Positions 19,051 through 28,070 of a DNA stretch of 64,000 nt are shown one piece after another. The notes under the pieces were generated by a model, which searched no databases, was not told the DNA's origin, and saw only the letters and a program-made list of their open reading frames with translations. The DNA comes from Vibrio sp. HA2012. Lineage in GTDB: Bacteria > Pseudomonadota > Gammaproteobacteria > Enterobacterales > Vibrionaceae. The stretch spans positions 124,001 to 188,000 of the forward strand of contig NZ_PFXK01000008.1 in NCBI RefSeq assembly GCF_002812955.1. Reading direction: 5' to 3'. The translations under genes were made by a program, and so were the position numbers. How positions within the stretch are numbered: position 1 is the first letter of the stretch; every line of letters begins with the position of its first letter.

Positions 19051-19254
19051 ATGAAAGTATACGATTGTTGCGATTTGGTTCGTGAACTGTACGCTCAGAT
19101 TGGTGGTGGTGACCAGGGATATATTCCTAAAGCGATCACTTGTGCACTAAAGGCTCTGGATGATATCGCCAGAGATACTTCACTGCCTCAGAACGTTCGG
19201 GAAAAAGCCGCATTTGCTGCTGCAAACCTGCTTATCTCTGACTTTGAAGATTAA
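19051..19254 (+). CDS. yaeP: YaeP family small protein (UPF0253)
   Basis: 67 aa, conserved but of unknown function. [18 protein letters not shown] at the C-terminus is diagnostic. I start at the second in-frame ATG (MKVYDCC), which has GGAAA at good spacing, rather than the ATG four codons earlier that lacks a ribosome site. It is downstream of proS and adjacent to a second small gene 18 bp later. Confidence 0.85.
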   Translation: MKVYDCCDLVRELYAQIGGGDQGYIPKAITCALKALDDIARDTSLPQNVREKAAFAAANLLISDFED

Positions 19255-19272
19255 TAACACAGAGGCACGACG

Positions 19273-19464
19273 ATGGATTTAAGTAAGTTTGAACAGATGG
19301 ATACCATTATGCTGATGAGTATCGTGAACCTTAAACTAAGAGACGATTTTAATGGTGATCTGAACGAACTGGTCAAGTTCTTTGATATCGACCGGGCGGC
19401 ACTGGAAGCAAAACTGGCAACAGCCGGATTTGAATTTCTGGCAGACGCCGGGCAGTTCCGGTAA
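19273..19464 (+). CDS. DUF4250 domain protein
   Basis: 63 aa, matching the DUF4250 pattern: MDTIMLMSIVNLKLRD, a short helix with LxELxxxxDID, and a terminal GFEFLADAGQF. Predicted all-helical except the end; function unknown. It follows yaeP in what looks like a two-gene unit and ends at a strong hairpin. Confidence 0.8.
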   Translation: MDLSKFEQMDTIMLMSIVNLKLRDDFNGDLNELVKFFDIDRAALEAKLATAGFEFLADAGQFR

Positions 19465-19472
19465 TCAAAAGT

Positions 19473-19507
19473 GTATAACTCCCAGTCTTTACCGGGAGTT
19501 ATACTTT
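19473..19507. terminator. Terminator downstream of the DUF4250 gene
   Basis: Perfect 11-bp stem GTATAACTCCC / GGGAGTTATAC with a 10-nt loop, then TTTATA. It lies between convergent genes and could act in both directions. Confidence 0.75.
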
Positions 19508-19535
19508 ATAATAGTCTCAGTTACCGTTGATTGAC

Positions 19536-20894
19536 TTACCCGAATGATGCCCAGATCACTGTCGCCACAAGAAGCGGGCAAACAAATTTCACATACAGCG
19601 GCCACACCTTACCAAACCAGCTTTGCTGAAACTCCGGGAACCCCTGCTCAAGTTCTTTTACTTTAGAGTGACGATTCCATACCCAACCGCCGAACAGACA
19701 GAACATCAGTGCTGCGGTTGGCTGAAGATACTGAGTTGCCACGGTCACTACCAGCCCGAACAGAGCACCAAAGTGATACACAATGACCACACTGAAAGCA
19801 GCAATTAACCCGCCCAACCCCCATGATGTCGGGGTGCGCTTAGTATTCAACCGCTCACTGACCAGAGCCACCGGACACTCAAGCATAGAAATAGAAGACG
19901 TCAGAGCCGCAATCACCAACAACAGGAAAAACACAATCGCAAACAACTGTCCAAACAGCCCAAGACTGTCAAACATCATGGGTAATACGGTAAATACCAG
20001 CGTATCAGAACTGAGCAGAGAACCGTCTGCAGCATAAATCTGCACGCCTTTCTGCATTGCGACAAACATCGCCGGCATTACAACCAGACCGGCAATAAAA
20101 GCCACCGCAGTATCCACCAGCGTAACACTCATCGCCATCTTAGGCAGGTTCTCTTTCTTACTCAGGTAAGACCCGTAAATCAGCATGGAACAACCGCCAA
20201 TGGTCAGGGAAAAGAAGCCTTGGCCCATGGCTGCCAACAGCAGCTTTCTGTCCAAAACCCGGGAAAAATCCGGGATCAGATAATGTTTCAGTCCTTCGAC
20301 CGCCCCATCCTGCAGCATAATGTATACAAACAACAAACCGAACAGAACGAACAAAGCCGGCATCAGGCGGGTAGACCATTTTTCAATACCCTGTTTTACC
20401 CCACCCTGCACAATCAGGATCGTCAATACATAAAATATCACCGTCCCCAGCAGGTTGCGCTCAACGCTGAAACCTTTAAACCATGCCGTTAATGCTTCCA
20501 TACCCAGAATATCGGTAACCGCCCCGAACAGAAAGCAGATCAGCCAGCCGCCAACAATACTGTAAAACGCCAGTACCGCACTCGGTACACTCAGCCCAAC
20601 CCAACCAACAAGTCCGCCGATATGCTTTCCGGCAGCACTGTGGGTCAGAGATTTCATACTATCGACAGGGTTTGCCTGACCATAGCGGCCGATAGCCATC
20701 TCTACAACCAGCATAGGAAACGCCACCACAAGGATCAGTACCAGATAAACCAGCAGGAAAGCCCCGCCACCGTTACTGGCTGCCTGTGTCGGAAAACCCC
20801 ATATATTACCAAGTCCTACAGCCGCACCGGCAGCAGCAAGGATAAAACCTAAACGGGAACCGAAACTTTCCCGGGATTGATCAGATTGACTCAT
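19536..20894 (-). CDS. Sodium-dependent transporter, NSS/SNF family
   Basis: 452 aa with about eleven to twelve membrane segments. N-terminal RLGFILAAAGAAVGLGNIWGFP is the family signature for the sodium site in TM1; GQGFFSLTIGGCSMLIYGSYL and the later SSISMLECPVALVSE are conserved TM6-TM8 regions. It probably imports an amino acid or a similar compound with sodium; the substrate cannot be read from sequence. Monocistronic. Confidence 0.9.
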   Translation of the reverse strand: MSQSDQSRESFGSRLGFILAAAGAAVGLGNIWGFPTQAASNGGGAFLLVYLVLILVVAFPMLVVEMAIGRYGQANPVDSMKSLTHSAAGKHIGGLVGWVGLSVPSAVLAFYSIVGGWLICFLFGAVTDILGMEALTAWFKGFSVERNLLGTVIFYVLTILIVQGGVKQGIEKWSTRLMPALFVLFGLLFVYIMLQDGAVEGLKHYLIPDFSRVLDRKLLLAAMGQGFFSLTIGGCSMLIYGSYLSKKENLPKMAMSVTLVDTAVAFIAGLVVMPAMFVAMQKGVQIYAADGSLLSSDTLVFTVLPMMFDSLGLFGQLFAIVFFLLLVIAALTSSISMLECPVALVSERLNTKRTPTSWGLGGLIAAFSVVIVYHFGALFGLVVTVATQYLQPTAALMFCLFGGWVWNRHSKVKELEQGFPEFQQSWFGKVWPLYVKFVCPLLVATVIWASFG

Positions 20895-21045
20895 AAACTA
20901 TACAACCACAACAACAAACTAGTTAGCTAGTACAGTAATATAAAGTGTGGCCACACACAATAGCCTTTAGTACAAACACCATACACAAGAAAGATATTTT
21001 AGAATTTTAACCTGTAAAAATTCTCTTACAGAGCGCCCGGAAACA

Positions 21046-21074
21046 GAGGCGAAGGAGCACATTCCTCCGCCTGA
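21046..21074 (-). terminator. Possible terminator of the DUF2884 gene
   Basis: On the minus strand, AGGCGGAGGA and TCCTTCGCCT form a 10-bp stem with one mismatch around a 6-nt loop. The tail is only weakly T-rich. Confidence 0.4.
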
Positions 21075-21101
21075 AAAAGGGGAAAACGATTGAAAGCTCC
21101 G

Positions 21102-21839
21102 TCAGATAAGAAACACCGGATACTCTTTCAGTTGCGGAATTTTTTCCTGGAGTGATTGTTCTTCTTCAGCCATGACATCCAGTGAATCACAGTAATCGTC
21201 GGCTTTTTCCTGTATCTCTTCCTGACTGAAGCGCTTTTCAAGCTTGCCCTGCAGTTCAAGCATCTGATCTTTAAGCTGAGTAAAGTTAATCCCCCCGTCC
21301 TGTTTCATGTTTTCTGCAACCACATTAAATGCACTGGACAAAAATTCATCGGTAAAGAGTGCTTTCATCTCGGCAAATTGTTCACTCCAGCCCGCAGCAC
21401 CTTCAGAAAAACTCGCTTCCTGAAGCACATACTGCCCATCAGCCAGATGCTTCTCTTCCTGCTGCCGATAAAACTCTTCCAGCGCCCGGCGTACATTATC
21501 AAATGCATCACTGTTACCGATTGTCTCCGCCACATCATCCAGAATGGCATTAGCCATATTCAGCCCATCTCTTGCCAGCTCTCTGATTTTTGGCAGGTAC
21601 AGGTTCATTTTTTCCCGGTACTGTTTTACCGCTTCGCGTTGCATCGTATCCAGATCCAGCTTTTCACCATTGATAAAGACATTATTCTCCTCATCGATCA
21701 TCACCTTCGGTGTTCCTGTCTGGTAAATCTCAACCTGTTCTCCATCCAGATGCACTTCATTCTGAATATCAACCCGGCACTGCTGTGCCTGAACCCCCAG
21801 ACTCAGTAACATCCCTAGAGCCAATGCTGCTATTTTCAT
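21102..21839 (-). CDS. DUF2884 (YggN-like) exported protein
   Basis: 245 aa with a signal peptide (MKIAALALGMLLSLGVQAQQ, cleavage likely after VQA). The mature part is acidic and mostly helical, with CRVDI near the new N-terminus and a late Cys that could pair with it. Resembles E. coli YggN; function unknown, location periplasm. The start is set by GAGGTAGGT just upstream; the longer frame has no support. Confidence 0.8.
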   Translation of the reverse strand: MKIAALALGMLLSLGVQAQQCRVDIQNEVHLDGEQVEIYQTGTPKVMIDEENNVFINGEKLDLDTMQREAVKQYREKMNLYLPKIRELARDGLNMANAILDDVAETIGNSDAFDNVRRALEEFYRQQEEKHLADGQYVLQEASFSEGAAGWSEQFAEMKALFTDEFLSSAFNVVAENMKQDGGINFTQLKDQMLELQGKLEKRFSQEEIQEKADDYCDSLDVMAEEEQSLQEKIPQLKEYPVFLI

Positions 21840-21934
21840 ACCTACCTCAGTTACACAACACGCAGTTATTATCCGCTCCGACAATAACAGATTTTACCGG
21901 GAAACATCGAGACTTTTAGGTCTTCAGTTTTCTC

Positions 21935-23011
21935 TCAGATAAGTCTTAGCTGCTTATTCAGTTCCTCTGGCCGGAGCATAACATTCAGACCCAACAGCCG
22001 GATTTCTCTTCCTTTCTGCCGTTTAAGTATCTCGCTAAGCAGGCATTTAAAATCGTCCAGTTCCAGATGATTATGTATATGTTCAATGGTTGTCTGCTGG
22101 AAATCAGCAAATTTTACCTTTATTCCCTGTTTGGTGATTTCTTTCTCCGGACTGGCTCTCTCCAGCCTCCGTTCCAACTCAGGAAATAAACGGCTTTCAA
22201 TCACTGACCAGCATTCCGCATAGCTGGAAATATTATGGGTAAAGGTTCTTTCTACCCCTACGGATTTTCGTTCCCGCTCAGTTTCCACTTCCCGGTCATC
22301 AATGCCATGACTCCGTTTCCAGAGAGAAGCCCCTAAACGGCCAAACTCCAGCAACAGTTTCCGGTAATCACTATTTTTAATGTCTTCACAACGATAAAAT
22401 CCGGCCTGATTCAGCCTCTCCAGGCTGACTTTTCCCACTCCGGGGATCTTTTCCAGAGGCAATTTATCAACCACCTCCTGTACAGCTTGCGGTGGGATCA
22501 CAAACAATCCATCGGGTTTATTCATATCTGAAGCCACTTTGGCAAGAAATTTTACCGGAGCAACCCCGGCGGAAGCGGTCAGATGCAGTTCCTGCCGGAT
22601 ATCCCGGCGTATGGCTTCTGCGATAAAGGTTGCTGAGCCGCGGTGCAACGAACAATGAGTAACATCCAGATAAGCTTCATCTAAAGAAAGGGGCTCAATC
22701 AACGGGGTATAACGTTCAAAGATAGCCCGGATCTGTCCGGAGACCTGCTTATAAACATCCATCCGTCCATGCACAACCAGTAAGTGAGGACACAGTTTCA
22801 TCGCCTGTCCGGTCGGCATGGCAGAACGCACGCCATACTGACGCGCTTCGTAATTACAGGTACTGATCACGCCACGTTGTTTCTGATGACCACCAACAGC
22901 CAGTGGCCGCCCGCGATATTCCGGGTTGTCCCGCATCTCAACAGCAGCATAAAAACAATCCATATCCACATGGATAATCTTACGCACGGGCGCATTTTCT
23001 GTTACTCGCAC
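21935..23011 (-). CDS. dinB: DNA polymerase IV (Y family)
   Basis: About 358 aa from the GTG at 23009-23011 (350 aa from a second GTG at 22985-22987). Error-prone translesion polymerase of the SOS response. Palm motifs IIHVDMDCFYAAVEMRDNP and LSLDEAYLDVT hold the metal-binding Asp and Asp-Glu; VASDMNKPDGL is the fingers region; the little-finger domain follows. No ATG fits before the conserved start. I chose the upstream GTG because AGAGA lies seven bases before it. A LexA box is found about 94 bp upstream. The C-terminus ends shortly after the beta-clamp region. Confidence 0.92.
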   Translation of the reverse strand: MRVTENAPVRKIIHVDMDCFYAAVEMRDNPEYRGRPLAVGGHQKQRGVISTCNYEARQYGVRSAMPTGQAMKLCPHLLVVHGRMDVYKQVSGQIRAIFERYTPLIEPLSLDEAYLDVTHCSLHRGSATFIAEAIRRDIRQELHLTASAGVAPVKFLAKVASDMNKPDGLFVIPPQAVQEVVDKLPLEKIPGVGKVSLERLNQAGFYRCEDIKNSDYRKLLLEFGRLGASLWKRSHGIDDREVETERERKSVGVERTFTHNISSYAECWSVIESRLFPELERRLERASPEKEITKQGIKVKFADFQQTTIEHIHNHLELDDFKCLLSEILKRQKGREIRLLGLNVMLRPEELNKQLRLI

Positions 23012-23104
23012 TATGTTATCTCTGACAATAACCAAACGGATACGGAGGATGACTCTGAAAAAGCAAATACACATCCTCGTCGACTGAATTAAAGCATATA
23101 TCAG

Positions 23105-23124
23105 CACTGTTTATTTATCCAGTA
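23105..23124. promoter_or_regulatory. LexA box of dinB
   Basis: CACTGTTTATTTATCCAGTA matches the LexA consensus TACTGTATATATATACAGTA at 16 of 20 positions, including CTGT and CAG. It lies between dinB and the divergent Nif3-like gene. Confidence 0.75.
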
Positions 23125-23206
23125 TTTTGCATTCTGCCGCTTAACGTATACACTCTGAGGCCAGAAGCCCAAACGCCCTGAAATCAGAACACTCAGAGGA
23201 TAAGCC

Positions 23207-23962
23207 ATGAATCATCTGCAACTCGAAACCCTGTTGAATAGTAAGCTCTCACCAGAGCTGATCAAAGACTACTGTCCGAACGGACTGCAGGTTGAAGGCC
23301 GTCCGGAGGTGCGTACCATAATTACAGGTGTCACTGCATCAAAGGCATTGATTGATAAAGCCATAGAACTGAATGCAGATGCTATTCTGGTCCATCATGG
23401 TTACTTCTGGAAAGGAGAACCACAGTCAATCCGCGGTATGAAAGGTGCACGAATTAAGGCACTGATTAAGAACAATATCAACCTGTATGCATACCATCTT
23501 CCGCTGGATATTCATCCAGAACTGGGCAATAACGCCAAACTGGCCGAACTGCTGGAAATAAGAACAGAAGGCGGGCTGGAACCAACACCACAATCGGTTG
23601 CAATTTACGGTTCACTGGTAACACCGCTAACCGGAGCCGAGCTGGCTGAACGTATAGAGAAAACCCTCAACCGAGCCCCTCTGCACATTGCTCCGGAAAC
23701 GAATAAACTGATCCGGACGGTTGGCTGGTGCACCGGTGGTGGCCAGGATTACATCGAGCTAGCAGCACAAAAAGGGCTGGATGCTTTTATCTCAGGAGAG
23801 ATCTCTGAGCGTACTACTTACAGCGCCCGGGAGCAGGATATTCATTACTTCAGCGCCGGACACCATGCCACCGAGCGCTACGGAATTCAGGCTCTGGGAG
23901 AATGGCTAACCAGCGAACACGGTTTTGATGTAACCTTTATTGATATCGATAACCCGGTTTGA
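23207..23962 (+). CDS. ybgI: Nif3-like dinuclear metal-binding protein (YbgI family)
   Basis: 251 aa, close to E. coli YbgI (247). Metal-binding motifs are visible: ILVHHGYFW, YAYHLPLDIHPELGNNA, and AGHHATERYG near the C-terminus. It forms a hexameric toroid with two metals per subunit in known structures; the enzymatic role is unsettled. Strong Shine-Dalgarno (AGAGGA). Divergent from dinB. Confidence 0.9.
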   Translation: MNHLQLETLLNSKLSPELIKDYCPNGLQVEGRPEVRTIITGVTASKALIDKAIELNADAILVHHGYFWKGEPQSIRGMKGARIKALIKNNINLYAYHLPLDIHPELGNNAKLAELLEIRTEGGLEPTPQSVAIYGSLVTPLTGAELAERIEKTLNRAPLHIAPETNKLIRTVGWCTGGGQDYIELAAQKGLDAFISGEISERTTYSAREQDIHYFSAGHHATERYGIQALGEWLTSEHGFDVTFIDIDNPV

Positions 23963-24005
23963 ACCGGTAATCCGGTACAAACCGCCAGTCTCGTGCAAAA
24001 AAGCA

Positions 24006-24968
24006 TTAGAGCCAGCGTTTTTTCCGGAACAGAACCAGAAGACTGATTCCAATACCAAGCATCACCATCCATACAATAAAATAGCCGGACTGGAATTTAA
24101 GCTCCGGCATATTTTCAAAGTTCATACCGTAAATACCGGCAATGAATGTCAGCGGCACAAATATGGCGGTAATCACGGTGAGAACCTGCATGGTTTTGTT
24201 CAGTTGATGTGAACTCAGTGAAATATAACCTTCAATCAGATCCCCGCACAGATCGTAGTACATATTGCACAGACTCTCTATGCGCTCAAATTTATCGTGC
24301 ACATCCCGGAAACTGTGCTTGATTTCATTCTCTTCGATATTGATAAACCGACTGCTGCCATCCAGCATCTGTTCAGTGAGCTTGGTGTGATAACTAAAGG
24401 TTCTCAGCAGCTTTCTCAGGTGTGATTTCAGCAGAATCAGCCGATGCATTACCTGATCATCCGGATGTGCCAGCATAGAATCTTCCAGCTCACTGATATC
24501 ATTTTCTGCTTCCAGAATCACATCCACATACCGCTGAGCCGAAGCATTCATAATCCGGCTTAACAAGAGTGCTGGCGTCACAATTAACTGCGACAATTTA
24601 GGGTGTTCCCACAATGCATTCACTCCCACCGATGACATGGTACGTTTGGTGATCAACAGGGAATTATTGACGAAAAAGGCCAGCGACATAGTATTAACAT
24701 CCAGCAGCCCCTGATTAGAGCTGAATCCGCGGTACAGAATAAAACAGTTCTCTTCAAACTCTTCCATTTTAGGCGGATGACGAAGCCTCTGCGAATCCTG
24801 AATAGCTAGACGGTGACAGCCAAGCTGCAACAATATATCTTCTTCCTGCCCAGACAGCTCACCATCAATATCTATCCACAAACGGCCCCCCTGTTGCCTA
24901 TATGTATCAATATGTTCCGACCCTCCATAAAGAAGAGTATCACCGGTAAAATACGCCGTTCTGATCAT
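24006..24968 (-). CDS. CorA/ZntB-family divalent cation channel
   Basis: 320 aa. Large soluble N-terminal domain with long helices, then two C-terminal membrane segments, the first ending in the CorA signature YGMNFENMPEL (GMN plus a ZntB-like acidic extension). It moves Mg2+, Zn2+ or another divalent ion across the inner membrane; the ion cannot be fixed from sequence. The start is the Met at 24966-24968 with AGGAG upstream; the earlier Met would overlap the preceding gene. It follows the HD hydrolase by 23 bp, so the two form an operon. Confidence 0.85.
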   Translation of the reverse strand: MIRTAYFTGDTLLYGGSEHIDTYRQQGGRLWIDIDGELSGQEEDILLQLGCHRLAIQDSQRLRHPPKMEEFEENCFILYRGFSSNQGLLDVNTMSLAFFVNNSLLITKRTMSSVGVNALWEHPKLSQLIVTPALLLSRIMNASAQRYVDVILEAENDISELEDSMLAHPDDQVMHRLILLKSHLRKLLRTFSYHTKLTEQMLDGSSRFINIEENEIKHSFRDVHDKFERIESLCNMYYDLCGDLIEGYISLSSHQLNKTMQVLTVITAIFVPLTFIAGIYGMNFENMPELKFQSGYFIVWMVMLGIGISLLVLFRKKRWL

Positions 24969-24991
24969 CTCACCACTCCTGAAAATATCTG

Positions 24992-25582
24992 CTAAGGCTT
25001 CAGCCAACCCTTCTCGACAGCGTCATTAATGATCTGCATCGCTTTCTCCCACAATACAGCAGAACCCTGTTCAATCCGACCGTTGATATTAATGACCTGT
25101 TGCTTTGCTACTCCGTGTTCCTGCCAGCTCTGACCATTATTATTGTAGTTCATCAACATAGGGATAATTCTGTCCAGGGCTTTGGCAAATTTCGCTTCAG
25201 CCGTTTCAGCCTGTTCAAATTCAAGCCAGATAGCTTTCAACTCGTCTCCCTGATCAGACGGAAGCATCCCAAATAAACGTTCTGCCGCAGCCAGCTCTTT
25301 CTCTTCCTGATCCGCAAGGGCAACCGTATCGTAAACAAAGGTATCCCCAGCGTCGATTTCCACAATATCATGCAACAGCAGCATCTTGACCACCTTACTG
25401 ATATCCACCGGCTCATTGGCATGCTCTTCCAAAATAAGCGCCATCAATGCCGTATGCCAACTGTGCTCCGCACTATTCTCCCGCCTCTGATTCTCACCGA
25501 GCAACCGGGTCCGCCGCAATACCGATTTCAGTTGGTCCAGTTCCATAACCAGAGCCAGTTGTTTCTCTAACCTGATGTTCAT
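24992..25582 (-). CDS. HD-domain hydrolase (HDDC2/YfbR-type nucleotidase)
   Basis: 196 aa. HD-domain metal ligands: NSAEHSWHTALMAL (His), LLLHDIVEIDAGDTF (His-Asp), and a later Asp in KALDRIIPM. The closest relatives are 5'-deoxynucleotidase-like HD proteins. Start at the Met preceded by AGAGAGA. It sits between pgm (upstream) and the CorA-like gene, separated from pgm's start by a terminator-like hairpin. Confidence 0.82.
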   Translation of the reverse strand: MNIRLEKQLALVMELDQLKSVLRRTRLLGENQRRENSAEHSWHTALMALILEEHANEPVDISKVVKMLLLHDIVEIDAGDTFVYDTVALADQEEKELAAAERLFGMLPSDQGDELKAIWLEFEQAETAEAKFAKALDRIIPMLMNYNNNGQSWQEHGVAKQQVININGRIEQGSAVLWEKAMQIINDAVEKGWLKP

Positions 25583-25609
25583 TCTCTCTTCTGCCTTATT
25601 CTTACATGT

Positions 25610-25640
25610 AAAAAAAACCGGCACACAGGCCGGTTTTTAC
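25610..25640. terminator. Terminator between pgm and the HD hydrolase gene
   Basis: AAAACCGGC / GCCGGTTTT hairpin with a 6-nt loop, with A-run and T-run on both sides. On the minus strand it follows pgm and precedes the HD hydrolase start. Confidence 0.8.
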
Positions 25641-25658
25641 TATCATAAGTAAAATCAG

Positions 25659-27305
25659 TTACAGACCGGCGTCTGCAAATACCTGATTAACAATATCCTG
25701 AGCTTCCTGTTCGATCATTTTCAGATGAGCCTCACCTTTGAAGCTTTCACAATAGATCTTATAAATATCTTCCGTACCTGACGGACGGGCAGCGAACCAG
25801 CCATTGTCCGTTGTAACTTTCAGACCACCAATAGCTGCACCATTGCCCGGAGCATGAGTCAGACGAGCCGTAATCGGATCACCGGCCAGTGTCTCTGCAG
25901 ACACCATTTCCGGAGACAGTTTCTTCAGAATATTTTTCTGCTCACCATTAGCAACAGCCTGAATCCGGTTATATTTGGACTCGCCATGTTTAGCCGCCAG
26001 CTCTTCATAATATTCCTGAGGATTCTTCCCCGTAACAGCCGTGATTTCAGCGGCCAGCAGACAAAGGATAATGCCGTCTTTATCCGTTGACCAAGGTGTA
26101 CCGTCTTTACGCAGGAAAGAAGCCCCGGCACTCTCTTCCCCACCGAAACCAAACTTTCCGCTGTACAGACCATCAACAAACCACTTAAAGCCAACCGGCA
26201 CTTCACACAGCTCACGTCCAAGATCCGCAACTACACGGTCGATCAGTGCACTGGACACCAATGTCTTGCCGACAGCCACATCCTTACCCCATCCCTCACG
26301 GTGACGGTAGAGATAATCGATACAAACAGCCAGAAAATGGTTAGGATTCATCAATCCTTTAGGGGTGACAATACCGTGACGGTCATAATCAGGATCGTTA
26401 CCAAATGCCAGATCGTATTCATCTTTCAGCGCCAGCAGTCCGGCCATGGCATAAGGTGAAGAACAGTCCATCCGAACGACACCATCTTTGTCCAGAGACA
26501 TAAACTGGAAAGACGGATCCACGGCTTCACTGACCAGTGTCAGGTTCAGATTGTAGTACTGACCGATCTGACGCCAGTAATCAATTCCGGAACCACCCAG
26601 CGGATCCACACCGATTTTCAGGTTTGCTTTCTGGATCGCTTCCATATCGATCACATTCACCAAATCCTCGATATAAGGTTTAACCAGATCTTTTTCTGTC
26701 AGAAAATCACTGGCCTTCGCTTCCGCAAGAGGCAGACGCTTCACGCCCTGCATTCCTGAAGCAATAATGTCATTGGCACGGTCTTCGATCGCCTGTGTCA
26801 GTTCTGCTTCAGCCGGACCACCATGGGTTGGATTATATTTGATCCCACCGTCTTGTGGCGGGTTATGTGATGGTGTGATAACGATGCCATCAGCTTTATC
26901 TTCATGTTTCGTGTTATACGTCAGTATGGCGTGAGAAATACCCGGAGTCGGTGTATAGCCATTATTCTCCTGAGCAATCACCTGAACACCATTGGCAATC
27001 AGTACTTCCAGAACCGAAGAAAATGCCGGTTCGGAAAGCGCATGGGTATCTTTGCCGAGGAAAAGCGGTCCCGTTGTTCCCTGCTCGGCTCTGACTTCAG
27101 CGACTGCCTGCGCAATAGCCAGAATATGGTTTTCGTTAAACGTCGATTTATCCGCGGTACCACGGTGTCCGGAAGTTCCGAACTGAACCTTATGCTCAGG
27201 ATTACCCGATTCTGGTTGCAGCAAAAAATAATTAGCCACTAACGCCGGAATATTGTGTAAATCTTCCTGTAAAGCCTTCTGTCCTGCGCGAGGGTGCATA
27301 GCCAT
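25659..27305 (-). CDS. pgm: Phosphoglucomutase (alpha-D-glucose phosphate-specific)
   Basis: 548 aa. Interconverts glucose 1-phosphate and glucose 6-phosphate. Active-site phosphoserine in [11 protein letters not shown]; metal loop in [11 protein letters not shown]; sugar-binding [11 protein letters not shown]; phosphate-binding [12 protein letters not shown]. Cytoplasmic. It lies downstream of seqA, the order known from E. coli (seqA-pgm), here with a hairpin in between. Confidence 0.96.
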   Translation of the reverse strand: MAMHPRAGQKALQEDLHNIPALVANYFLLQPESGNPEHKVQFGTSGHRGTADKSTFNENHILAIAQAVAEVRAEQGTTGPLFLGKDTHALSEPAFSSVLEVLIANGVQVIAQENNGYTPTPGISHAILTYNTKHEDKADGIVITPSHNPPQDGGIKYNPTHGGPAEAELTQAIEDRANDIIASGMQGVKRLPLAEAKASDFLTEKDLVKPYIEDLVNVIDMEAIQKANLKIGVDPLGGSGIDYWRQIGQYYNLNLTLVSEAVDPSFQFMSLDKDGVVRMDCSSPYAMAGLLALKDEYDLAFGNDPDYDRHGIVTPKGLMNPNHFLAVCIDYLYRHREGWGKDVAVGKTLVSSALIDRVVADLGRELCEVPVGFKWFVDGLYSGKFGFGGEESAGASFLRKDGTPWSTDKDGIILCLLAAEITAVTGKNPQEYYEELAAKHGESKYNRIQAVANGEQKNILKKLSPEMVSAETLAGDPITARLTHAPGNGAAIGGLKVTTDNGWFAARPSGTEDIYKIYCESFKGEAHLKMIEQEAQDIVNQVFADAGL

Positions 27306-27331
27306 TGTTATTATTCCTTTTATCTCAAGTC

Positions 27332-27377
27332 AAAAAAACAAAACCTTATAACATGGTGATAACATACTATAAGGTTT
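27332..27377 (-). terminator. Hairpin with T-run between seqA and pgm
   Basis: Perfect 10-bp arms AAACCTTATA (27341-27350) and TATAAGGTTT (27368-27377). On the minus strand a T-rich tail (TTTTGTTTTTTT) follows, so it can terminate or attenuate seqA transcription before pgm. The 17-nt loop is long for a terminator. Confidence 0.6.
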
Positions 27378-27388
27378 GGTATATTTTG

Positions 27389-27976
27389 TTAAATTGAACT
27401 ACAAACTTTTTCAATCAAATCAGCCTGAAATCCCATTCGGTGCATCAGTTGCTCAACCATCTGCCGTTTTCGGTTAGTATTGTTATTGGTTATGACCCAA
27501 AACGGTGTATTAGGAATCAGCCTCGGCTTAGTCGTTTTTCCGCTGGCTAACAGTACATTTTCATTATCTGCGAAATAAACTCTCGTTCTGCCCTTAACCT
27601 GAGCCGCTTCGGCAAAGCTGGCCCGATCAATATAATACAAAGAAGAAAGCACCAGCATAAATCGGTCAATCGCTTTATTTGTTGCCGCAAATTCATCCGA
27701 AATCAGCAGAGAGCGCATCGTTTTAACACCATCTAACGCACCTTGTGTTCCGAATTCTCTTCCGGTCACAACAGCGGCCGGTACAACAGCTTCTGCCTGT
27801 ACAGTTACCGCAGGCTGGCTTTCCGTATCGACAGTCACCGGTAACGCCATTTCAGACTGCTCGGACATACCGCCAGTCAATAAACGTCTTAAAATGTCCG
27901 ATGCACTTTCGCCAATATGCTGGGTCTGGCTGGCTATATAACGGTATAGATCCTCATCAACCTCAATTGTCTTCAT
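27389..27976 (-). CDS. seqA: Negative modulator of replication initiation SeqA
   Basis: 195 aa. The N-terminal oligomerisation domain (MKTIEVDEDLYRYIASQT) and C-terminal hemimethylated-GATC-binding domain with VKGRTRVYFADN and NTPFWVITNNNTNRKRQMV match the family. A linker of about 40 residues rich in Val/Ala separates them. It sequesters oriC after initiation. Divergent from ybfF, as in E. coli. Confidence 0.96.
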   Translation of the reverse strand: MKTIEVDEDLYRYIASQTQHIGESASDILRRLLTGGMSEQSEMALPVTVDTESQPAVTVQAEAVVPAAVVTGREFGTQGALDGVKTMRSLLISDEFAATNKAIDRFMLVLSSLYYIDRASFAEAAQVKGRTRVYFADNENVLLASGKTTKPRLIPNTPFWVITNNNTNRKRQMVEQLMHRMGFQADLIEKVCSSI

Positions 27977-28070
27977 TCGCTTTTCACAATCTCATTGTTT
28001 TAAACTCTTGATGATTATAACCATATCTAACATGATACTCTACGCTAATCCCATCACGAATTAAGAGAAA

